Shown in pieces: positions 18,038 to 29,400 of a DNA stretch of 64,000 bases. Under the pieces are notes generated by a model. The model was not told where the DNA came from. It saw only the letters and a program-made list of their open reading frames with translations, and searched no databases. Numbering within the stretch: position 1 is the first letter of the stretch; each line of letters starts with the position of its first letter. The translations under genes were made by a program, and so were the position numbers. The DNA is from an uncultured Victivallaceae bacterium (GTDB lineage Bacteria > Verrucomicrobiota > Lentisphaeria > Victivallales > Victivallaceae), in the NCBI GenBank assembly GCA_944389925.1, contig CALXOD010000068.1, forward strand, positions 29,974-93,973, in the 5' to 3' direction.

Positions 18038-19130
18038 GATGCGGCTCCTCTGTGTCGGACGATTCCTCCGGGCGATGGAGGAGTTCCCGTGAACGCTTTT
18101 TTCCAGGATCAAAGATAAAGAAAAGGCCGCCGAACAGGCTGAAACCGATTACCAGCGCCGTATACAGCAGCTGAGCGGTTTTTGCATCTCCCACCGCCAT
18201 GCCTCCGGCCACCAGAATGGTAATTGCTGCTACGTCACGTGCTCCTACTCCAGATGGAAAAAGCGGGATCAGCCCCACGATGTTGCCGATGGTAACTGCT
18301 GCGATCAATGTCAGCACGCCGGCACCGTCAGCTCCTGCTCCAGCGGCAAGACAGGCGAAAACCGCTACCGTCATCAGATGCACCAGCGGAATGCTCCACA
18401 AAACGGTCTGTGCTGTGATTTTCCAGGCACGGCTGTAGGCGTCGGCGGCATCAGTGAGGCGGCGAACCATGCCGTGCGACAGACGATCCGCCCATTGCAT
18501 CAGCTTGCCGACCGGTGGGATTTTTTCCAGTGTCCGGTGAAAGAAAATGGCTCCAGAGGCGGCCAGTCCGGTCACGCAGAGCAGAAAAATCGCCGCGATT
18601 CCCAGAATTTTCACGGTGTGATCCAGCGGTACCCCCGGAATGGTCACCTGCATCAAGATCGGAATCGCCGGAATGGTGACGACGATGGCAGTCAGAAACA
18701 GCGCAATCATGCCGACGATACGGTCCATCAAAATGGTGAAAGCTCCTTCTACTTTGCTGCCCGCGGGGGAACGTGTGCTCAGAACTCCGATTTTGACCAC
18801 ATCTCCGCCGATGGCTCCTCCGGGGACCACCAGAGAAAAGAAATAGGCCTGCATGGTCAGGGAAAGCGCTTCCGGCCAGGACAGGCGGATATTCAGCACT
18901 CGCGTAAGCACAAACCAGCGATAGGCACAGACGATCATATGGGAAAGATACAGCAGCGCGGCCGGCAGCAGCCACCAGTATTGGAACGCTCGGAATCCTT
19001 CGGCGACGGCAGCGGCGTTTTTCCCGACCAGATAGATGATAATGGCGGCTGCGAACGCCACTTTCAGAAAGAAGGCCAGGAGGCGCCGGGCTTTTTCGCT
19101 GAAAGTTGAATGGTTTTTTGCTGTTTTCAT
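18030..19130 (-). CDS. Flippase-like membrane protein (LPG synthase TM / UPF0104 family)
   Basis: An integral membrane protein of 366 residues with about eight hydrophobic segments. The family signature PGGAIGGDVVKIGVL is at about residues 103-117, DRIVGMIAL follows at about 138, and PLFPSGVGARDVA near the C-terminus (about 295) matches the conserved end of the MprF/UPF0104 membrane domain. Members move or modify lipids (for example the flippase part of MprF) or act with glycosyltransferases, but the substrate is unknown here. It is the first gene of a minus-strand pair with metF; the functional link between them is unclear. Confidence 0.78.
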   Translation of the reverse strand: MKTAKNHSTFSEKARRLLAFFLKVAFAAAIIIYLVGKNAAAVAEGFRAFQYWWLLPAALLYLSHMIVCAYRWFVLTRVLNIRLSWPEALSLTMQAYFFSLVVPGGAIGGDVVKIGVLSTRSPAGSKVEGAFTILMDRIVGMIALFLTAIVVTIPAIPILMQVTIPGVPLDHTVKILGIAAIFLLCVTGLAASGAIFFHRTLEKIPPVGKLMQWADRLSHGMVRRLTDAADAYSRAWKITAQTVLWSIPLVHLMTVAVFACLAAGAGADGAGVLTLIAAVTIGNIVGLIPLFPSGVGARDVAAITILVAGGMAVGDAKTAQLLYTALVIGFSLFGGLFFIFDPGKKRSRELLHRPEESSDTEEPHHE

Positions 19131-19227
19131 TTTGACTTTGAAGGGATTGGTTGTTTATTATATTAAAATAGCATGAAGAAGCCGCTTCGGCAATGGTTCC
19201 GGTGCGGAAAGAAGGAATATTTCCTGA

Positions 19228-22368
<3,141 letters not shown>

Positions 22369-22444
22369 AGGAAACACGATCCGTGCGTTTCCCGGGCGGT
22401 TTCCCGGAGACGGTGTATGGACGGATCAAACGATAAGGAAGGAT

Positions 22445-23437
22445 ATGAGAATCGATCTCATGGATCACCGTGACCTGGTACGGGGCGCGGCGGAAGTGGA
22501 GGAGACGCCGGAAGGCGTTCGATGTAGGCGCATGACGGAGGCGGCGGAGGAGTTTTTCCGGGGAAAGGAACAACTTTTTCGTCGGGCGCGTTATACGGCG
22601 GGGGTACGGATTTCATTGGTGACGGACAGTTCGTATCTGGCGATGCGACTGCGTCTGGCGGCGGCGGAGGATGAAGAGGAGCCGTGCCGGCTGGACGTGC
22701 TGGTGGACCGTTCGGACTGCCATACCTTCGGCCCGGACGAGCCGGAGGCGGAATTTGAATTTTTTCTGGAGCTGCCGGAAGGACGGGATGAAGACCACGA
22801 GGTGGAAGTTTTTCTGCCGTTGAACGCCGAGATTCTGGTTTGCGATCTGGAACTGGCTGACGGGGCGTTGTTCCGGCCGTTGTATTGTACGGATGAGCGG
22901 ATGTTACTGCTCGGAGATGCTCTGACCATGGGATTGACGGCGCCGTCGCCGTTGCGCTCTTACGCGGCGATTCTGGCGGCGGAGCTTCATACGGATGTGT
23001 TGAACTGGGCGTTGGCCGGAACGCCGTTGCAGGGCGGTCTGGGGGCGTTGGCGCTGGAGCAGGAATGGCAGTCGGTGCTGGTTGCCTGTGGCATTCAGGA
23101 TTATGCTTCGGGGCGGAGTGCGGCGGAGAGTGCGGCGGAACTGACGACTTTGTTGAAACATCTTTTCCGCCGTCCGGGCATCACGGTGCATGTGGCAACG
23201 CCGCTGCTGTGGCCGGGACATGAGCAGTTGCGGAATGCTGCGGGTGACGCGCCGGAGGATTTTCGTCGGGAATTGACGGCGGCGGCATCGGCATTCCGCC
23301 ATACGCGGGTTATTGACGGAACCCGGCTGCTGGGGACGGATGAGGAGTTGTTCCAGCCGGGAGGAATGTATCCTTCCGACGAAGGAATGGCGGTTGTGGC
23401 CGAAAATCTCTACCGCCAGATTATACGGCGGCGCTGA
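22445..23437 (+). CDS. SGNH-hydrolase-like protein lacking the catalytic residues
   Basis: A 330-residue protein with an N-terminal beta-rich domain of about 145 residues like that of CE2-type esterases, followed by an SGNH fold. Block I reads GDALTMG (residues 157-163), so the nucleophilic Ser of GDS is Ala159. Block III reads GIQD instead of GxND (216-219), and block V reads PSDEGM (310-315), where the catalytic His would occupy position 315. Ser, Asn and His are thus all replaced and only the Asp remains. It has no signal peptide. A GGAAGG site precedes the ATG. It lies 77 bases after lacZ and 12 before a small membrane protein. A binding or regulatory role is more plausible than hydrolysis. 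Confidence 0.75.
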   Translation: MRIDLMDHRDLVRGAAEVEETPEGVRCRRMTEAAEEFFRGKEQLFRRARYTAGVRISLVTDSSYLAMRLRLAAAEDEEEPCRLDVLVDRSDCHTFGPDEPEAEFEFFLELPEGRDEDHEVEVFLPLNAEILVCDLELADGALFRPLYCTDERMLLLGDALTMGLTAPSPLRSYAAILAAELHTDVLNWALAGTPLQGGLGALALEQEWQSVLVACGIQDYASGRSAAESAAELTTLLKHLFRRPGITVHVATPLLWPGHEQLRNAAGDAPEDFRRELTAAASAFRHTRVIDGTRLLGTDEELFQPGGMYPSDEGMAVVAENLYRQIIRRR

Positions 23438-23449
23438 AGGAGACGGAGG

Positions 23450-23719
23450 ATGCCGAAAGAGTGGGATCAGGATCCGGAACAGGAACTGGAACTGGATCCG
23501 AAACTGCGTTGGGAACTGGAACGGATCGAGGCAGAGGCAGATGAGGAGTATCCGGACTGGCGCCGTGGGCGCCGGGCGCTGGTGCTGGTGGGAGTGCCGA
23601 TGCTGTTGCTGGGGTTCTGGTGGTTTGGATGGGGGCTGTTTGCCCTGCATCTTACGTGGTGGCTCTTTTTGCTGCCGCCGGCGATTGCCTGGGCGGTGGC
23701 GTATCGGCGACAGCGATGA
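23450..23719 (+). CDS. Small two-helix membrane protein
   Basis: An 89-residue protein with an acidic N-terminal half (many Asp and Glu, residues 4-38), a basic RRGRR turn, and two hydrophobic helices (about 44-60 and 64-84) rich in Trp, ending in YRRQR. I do not recognise a family. The stop codon overlaps the ATG of the XPB-type helicase (ATGA), so it is translationally coupled to it. By the positive-inside rule both termini would be cytoplasmic. GGAGACGGAGG precedes the start. Confidence 0.6.
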   Translation: MPKEWDQDPEQELELDPKLRWELERIEAEADEEYPDWRRGRRALVLVGVPMLLLGFWWFGWGLFALHLTWWLFLLPPAIAWAVAYRRQR

Positions 23720-25116
23720 AAATTTCGGTCCGTTTTGATCACGGGACGCTTTTGTGGCAGGATTTGGATCCGGCGGCGATCCCTGCGGAATTTCTTTCCC
23801 GTATCCGTTACGATGAACGCAGTCGCAGTTATCGTTCCCGCGGATGCGACTATGCGGAATTGATGCTGGGGCTGATGGCGCATGGAATTCGGGTGGAAGA
23901 CCAGGCGCGGGCGTTTCCTGAACTGAACCTTTGTCTGACGGAGCCGCTGACGCCGCGTCCCCATCAGCAGGCAGCCTTCTCCGCCTGGCGCAAAAACGCC
24001 TTTCGCGGTGTGGCTGCGCTGCCGACTGGCGCGGGTAAAACTATTCTTGCGGTCATGGCGATCGAATATCTTCGCCGTCCGGCTCTGGTACTGGTGCCGA
24101 CCATCGATCTGCTGCAACAGTGGACCGGCGTGCTGGAGAAGTTTTTCGGTATGGAGGTCGGCATGCTGGGGGGAGGAGAGCATCGGGTGCTGCCGCTGAC
24201 GGTGAGCACGTATGATTCGGCCGTGCTGCAGATGGAATTCATCGGTGACCGTTTTGGACTGCTGGTGGCGGACGAATGCCATCATCTGCCGGGGCCGGTA
24301 TACCGGATGGCGGCGGCAATGGCGCTGGCGCCTTACCGGCTGGGATTATCGGCTACCCCGGAAATGGAGGAGGAGCGTAACGCTGTTATGGCGGATCTGC
24401 TCGGGCCGGTGGTCTGTCGGGTGGATATCGGCGAGCTGGAGGGGAAATACCTGTCGCCTTATCGCACAGAACGAATTGCGGTCAAACTGGATCCGGATGA
24501 AGCAGAGGAATACCGGCGTAATCGGGGGATTTATACGGATTTTTTGCGGACGAACGGTTTACAGTTCCGGAACTCAGCTGACTGGGGACGTTTTCTCGGA
24601 TTGTGCGCGCGGCGGGCGGAAGGGAAGCGGGTATTGCAGGCGTTCTTCGCTCAGCGGCGGATTGCACGAGGGGGGAGGGGAAAATTTCGAATGGTCTGGA
24701 ATTTGCTGCAGCGCCATGCGGGTGAGCGGGTGCTCGTATTTACGGCTGATAATTCCGCGGCCTATCAGCTGGGACGGGAATTTGCGTTGCCGGTTATCAC
24801 CCATCATACCGGAGCGCGGGAGCGCAAGGAGTTCCTGGAGGGATTTCGAGAAGGGATTTATCCGGTGCTGGTGACGAGCAAGGTGCTCAACGAAGGGGTG
24901 GATGTGCCGGCAGCAGGTGTGGGGATTGTACTATCGGGAAGCGGCAGTGTGCGCGAACATGTACAGCGGTTGGGCCGGATTCTCCGTCCGGCTCCCGGCA
25001 AGGAGCAGGCGGTGTTGTATGAATTAATCAGTGCCGGAACTTCGGAGGAAGGCGTGAGTGAACGGGGCCGGGATCAGCGCGCGTATCGGCGGAAGGAAGG
25101 GGAGAGAAGATGCTGA
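23716..25116 (+). CDS. XPB/Rad25-type superfamily 2 DNA helicase
   Basis: A 466-residue ATP-dependent helicase. The N-terminal 80 residues resemble the damage-recognition region of archaeal XPB. Then come RPHQQAAFSAW (Q-like motif), Walker A LPTGAGKT (about residue 101), DECHH (motif II, about 185), GLSATP (motif III, about 211), TSKVLNEGVDVP (motif V) and QRLGRILRP (motif VI, about 417). A start at 23716 is chosen since it lines up the family N-terminus and overlaps the upstream stop by ATGA. The stop overlaps the start of the DUF790/Bax1 gene by seven bases, the arrangement known in archaea where XPB and Bax1 form a helicase-nuclease for nucleotide excision repair-like cutting. Confidence 0.88.
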   Translation: MKISVRFDHGTLLWQDLDPAAIPAEFLSRIRYDERSRSYRSRGCDYAELMLGLMAHGIRVEDQARAFPELNLCLTEPLTPRPHQQAAFSAWRKNAFRGVAALPTGAGKTILAVMAIEYLRRPALVLVPTIDLLQQWTGVLEKFFGMEVGMLGGGEHRVLPLTVSTYDSAVLQMEFIGDRFGLLVADECHHLPGPVYRMAAAMALAPYRLGLSATPEMEEERNAVMADLLGPVVCRVDIGELEGKYLSPYRTERIAVKLDPDEAEEYRRNRGIYTDFLRTNGLQFRNSADWGRFLGLCARRAEGKRVLQAFFAQRRIARGGRGKFRMVWNLLQRHAGERVLVFTADNSAAYQLGREFALPVITHHTGARERKEFLEGFREGIYPVLVTSKVLNEGVDVPAAGVGIVLSGSGSVREHVQRLGRILRPAPGKEQAVLYELISAGTSEEGVSERGRDQRAYRRKEGERRC

Positions 25117-26351
25117 CCCGCCCATACATTCACTTCCGGAGGCGTTCCGGGAAAATTTATCCGGTTTTTCTGAATCTGGAGGACGCCCGGCTTACAGCAT
25201 TGGCGGAAGATCTGCTGCATTTGTACCGAAGCGGAGCCGAGGAGCGGCTGCGGCGTGGAGAACTGGAGGAACCGGTCGAGGCGTTGTGTCGCGGCAGCGG
25301 CATGACGGAGGTGGCGGAAGCGCTGACGAAACTGGTGGAGGATCGTTGTCTTTTTCATCCGGCGCGCGAACTGGACTATCCTACGGTGCGACGTCAGCTG
25401 CTGATGCAGAGCGCTGCATTGCTGTGGCATGAAGGATCTGCGGAAGAGTATCAGCGCGCCTGGCGGGCGGCACCGGCTGCAGCGGTATTTGCCGGCGACG
25501 ATCTGTACGGAGATCTGCCGGAGAATGAAATCCTGGGAGGTTTTCGGGACCTTACGGCGCGGGAATTGCTGGAGCGGTATAATCTGGCTCAGGTGCAGGG
25601 ATTGCTGATGCGGGCGCAGCGGCTGAAGCTGCGGGTGTCGGATCCGGAAACGGGGGAATTGCGGCGATTTTTTAAATACTTGAAATTTTTCCGGCTGCTT
25701 TCGGAGATCCGTCGGGTGGACTCGGAGACGCTGGAGCTGGAAATCAGCGGACCGTTTGCGATTTTTGCGAACAGTCGCAAATATGCCTTGCAGCTGGCAG
25801 GTTTTTTCCCGGCGGTGGTGCTTCTGAAAAAATGGAAGCTGAGTGCGGACATCTGCTGGAATGAAGGGCGGGAAGAGTGGCGTCTTGTACTGGATGAGAG
25901 TTGCGGTCTGCGGTCGCACTACCGGAATTTTTCCAGTTATGTGCCGGAGGAAATCTCCCTGTTTCACCGGCACTTCCGGGAAAAGGTCCGAAGTTGGCAG
26001 GTGGCGGGGGAGACACCGTTTCTTGACGGGCCGGAAGGTCGGGTATTCTTCCCGGATTTATGTTTCCGACGGAAGCCGGATGGACCGGCGGTGTATCTGG
26101 AGCTCTTTCACCGGTGGCACCGGACGGAGCTGGAACGGCGTCTGGCGTTCCTGGCCGCCCAGCCGGAAATCCCCCTGTTGATCGGAGTGGATCGTGTATT
26201 GGCCGATGAGACCACCTGGCGTCGATGGGAAGAGCAATATCCGAAACTGGTGCAGCGGATGTTTCAGTTCCGGGACTTTCCGGGCGTGGACCGGGTCCGG
26301 CGGCTGCTGGATACCAATTTCCCGGAGGCGATGGAGCTGCCCGCTCGTTAA
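25110..26351 (+). CDS. Bax1-like nuclease (DUF790), partner of XPB helicase
   Basis: A 413-residue DUF790 protein. The central region has the family segments LERYNLAQVQGLLMRAQRLKL (about residues 155-175) and FKYLKFFRLL, then ISGPFAIFANSRKYALQLA. The C-terminal part has a PD-(D/E)xK-like core, FFPDLCFRR followed by AVYLELFHRWH (about residues 310-340), where archaeal Bax1 has PDF and a Glu before its GFW motif. Archaeal Bax1 is a structure-specific nuclease stimulated by XPB. The overlap with the helicase gene supports the same pairing here. It is the last gene of the lacZ-to-Bax1 run. Confidence 0.82.
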   Translation: MLTRPYIHFRRRSGKIYPVFLNLEDARLTALAEDLLHLYRSGAEERLRRGELEEPVEALCRGSGMTEVAEALTKLVEDRCLFHPARELDYPTVRRQLLMQSAALLWHEGSAEEYQRAWRAAPAAAVFAGDDLYGDLPENEILGGFRDLTARELLERYNLAQVQGLLMRAQRLKLRVSDPETGELRRFFKYLKFFRLLSEIRRVDSETLELEISGPFAIFANSRKYALQLAGFFPAVVLLKKWKLSADICWNEGREEWRLVLDESCGLRSHYRNFSSYVPEEISLFHRHFREKVRSWQVAGETPFLDGPEGRVFFPDLCFRRKPDGPAVYLELFHRWHRTELERRLAFLAAQPEIPLLIGVDRVLADETTWRRWEEQYPKLVQRMFQFRDFPGVDRVRRLLDTNFPEAMELPAR

Positions 26352-26357
26352 GGTGGC

Positions 26358-26389
26358 AAAAAAAACGCCCGGCCGAAAACGGTCGGGCG
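26358..26389 (-). terminator. Rho-independent terminator of the 1536-residue protein gene
   Basis: CGCCCGGCCG (26366-26375) pairs with CGGTCGGGCG (26380-26389) around AAAA with one wobble. The A8 run on the left is the U-tract for minus-strand transcription. It may also slow readthrough from the Bax1 gene. Confidence 0.8.
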
Positions 26390-26407
26390 TAGCGGAATCT
26401 GATTCGC

Positions 26408-29400
26408 TTACGGCAGCGGAAATGCCGCCAGTTTTTTCGTTTCAGTGCCGACGATCACCCGGTTTTCTCCGGCGGTGATGACCGTGGGCGTGCCGTTGAG
26501 TTCTGCCTGTGCGATGATTTTACCCGATGCCTCCAGAATCAGAAGCGTTCCGGGACAGCCGACGGCAATGCGAACGCCCTTGGGGGTCGAAATCGCAGTC
26601 ATGACAGTCGGGGCGCCCGGCAGGCGGGTGATCCATTGGGGTTGAAGCTGGGCGTCGAAGGCAATGACGCATTCCCGCCGATATGCGAGCAGAATTTCCT
26701 GGACACCGTCGCCATTGAGATCGCAGACGACGAGGGCACGACTGTTGCTGCCGGTAAGCGCATTGAGACCGTAACGCGGACTGGCGGCGACGAGGCCCGG
26801 GCCGAGTTCGGCGTCCGCGATGGTTTTTCCGGAACGATCCCAGAGCATCAGCCGGTTCTGAGAACCGTTGAAGGCGCCGAGCAGCCGGACCGGCCCATCC
26901 GGATGCAGCCGGACCGGAATGGTCGGAAATCTGCCGATGGAACTGAAGCCGAACGAGCCCATGTTCGTACCGTCATGAGCCTGGTACATGCCCCGGAACT
27001 GCTGCTGGAGCTTTCCCTGCTCGTCAGCAAAGATGACGTAGGAGTTCGGACTGCCCCCCATCTGGCGCGAGCCAAGCACCTCGGCCGGTTTTCCTTCGGC
27101 GGCGGGAAGGGCGGCAAGATCGGTGACCGCTCCCCAGGTTTGCCAGAAACGGCCCCGCAGTTTGCCCTGCGCATCAAGCACTTCAACGGTTCCGGCGCTG
27201 CCGACGAAAAGTAATTCCTCGCCCGGAGTCAGTTCCGCCACGGTTAATACATAAATGCCGGGCAGGGCGCTCTTGAACCAGTAATACTTGGCGCTGTCCA
27301 CCAGTTCCCGGGCCATTTCCGAGGTGAATTCCCAATGGATTTGGCCGTTGAGCGAACAGGCGAGGAGTTTTTCATTGCGGCAGCCGATCAGCAGCAGTTT
27401 TGCCTTCGGCCACCAGCAGAGGGCGCCGACCGTGTCCGGCGCAGGTATGCTCAGGAGCTTTTTGCCGGAGAAATCATAGAGCTCCACTGCTTTGCCGGCG
27501 GAAACGGCAACCAGATTCCGGTCGCCGTCGCGAATGTCAATCACACATCCGGCGGCGCCGGGCAGGGCGGTTTGCCAGCTTGCCTGGAGGGTGGGGGCAT
27601 GAATCCGCATTTTTTCGGGGAGTTTTTTAGCCGCCAGAATGCGGTTGACTTCTGCCGTAAGTTCATCGGGGGAAAACAGCCGAAAGTCTGGAACTTGAGT
27701 TTCGCTGATTTTGCCGTTCGGCTCCTGAATGACCAGTTTTCCGGAGGCGGTGTCATAATCGAAGACCACCGGTTCGTTGCGCCGGAACAGACCGGGAACT
27801 TCCGCCACCCGGAAGCCGAAAAGATGATCCGTTTCGGCCAGCAGAAAACCGCCGTTCTTTTCCGGAATCAGCAGGGCCGGTTCGGGGAGCAACATCGCTG
27901 TTTTTCCGTCCAGTTCGGCGGCGGAAGAGCGTGCGGCATCCGGTACACCGCGCCGCAAAACAGTAGCAAATTCAATCGCTTTTCCGGCTTTGCCCGGTTC
28001 TTCCCGGGAAAAGCACATGGCTTGACCGGAGGACCCGTTCTGGGCGCTGACTGTGTTTTGCGTCGGCAGTGCCGGGGAGGTGGTGGCCAGTACATAGCCG
28101 CCGGCATCCGGATTGAAGCCCGGTGCGGTGCCGGAAATACCGAGTACGGTCAGATAGGCGGAGTCACTGCCTTGGGGGGTGGAAAGAATTTCAAATTCCA
28201 CCAGATGCTTTCCGGCAGCGAGTTCACCGTCCCACAGCTTCACCTGCTGGACCCGGTATCCGGGAGTCAGATGGTTGATTTCCGGAACCGCGATTTTTCC
28301 GTCCAGATAGATGCGGACCTTGCCGCGCAGAGAATTGTGGCCGATGAGATAGGCGTAGAGCTGCAGCTTTTCCGATTGCTTCAATTCAAACGGAACGGAG
28401 ATTTTGTCCCCGACCCGGAGTCCGGAGAATCCGGCACAGTTAAGGAATCCGGAGAAATACTTGGTGGGATGATCCACCCGCGCGAGCAGTTCCGCGCTGT
28501 CGATGCTGACCGGCACCTGAGGCGACGGCGAAGGAATCCGGCTCTGGCCGTGCAGTGCGAAGTCCCCCGCTGGCGTGATGGTCACGCGGCTGCCGGAGAG
28601 GCTTTCCCAGTTGTTTTCGATAAGCGTGCTCTGGTTGTCGGTACGCGGCACGACACGATCGACGGCGAGCAGAAAACGGTTGTCGCGCAGAATCAGAGTG
28701 CGGGTCCAGTCGTGATCATTGAAGTCCGGAATGAACCCCTGAATAAAGGCAGTGGCTCCAGTCTTTCCCTGCTGGGCAATTTTCGTGTAGAAGCTCTTGC
28801 GACCGGTGGCGATACCGTTGCGATAAAGGTGGAGCTGGTTATGATAACCGCGCAGCACCGGAGCGCCGTTCAGGCGGAAACTGGCGATGTTGAAATTGTG
28901 GAAGGGATTGCGACCGCCGGTTTCATATTTTGTGTCCAGCAGCAGAAAATCACCGGTGCCGTTCCGGTTCTGCCGGTAAGTGACCAGCTCGACGACATCT
29001 TCCGGTTTTACCTCCGGCGGGAGGAATGGATATTTCATATCTGCGGCGTTGAATGCCGGATGAACGAAGGCACCGGTCATTTTCTGCAAACTGTCGTTTT
29101 GACAGGCTTTTTTCGGCCAGTAGGATTGGCCGAGACGGAAGGTGCGATCCGATTCCGGGACCTTGAGGGCCAGCAGTTGCACGAACGCCTGATCGTCAAG
29201 CAGATACGCCAGCTGTCCCAGATAACTCGGACCGGCATAAGCCAGCGCCCAGTCACCGGGGGCGAGATCGCTGTGCATCAGAAGCGTTTCTCCGTAAACG
29301 CGGATGGCCGGATTGTTTTCATAACGGCGTCCACCGGACAACGTGGCATAAGTGATGATCGGTTCGGTGAAGGTGCTGTACCACATCATGGTACCGATAT

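Noticed and set aside
22370..22392. Hairpin GGAAAC...GTTTCC after lacZ as a terminator
   Set aside because: No T run follows and the next gene is close and in the same direction.
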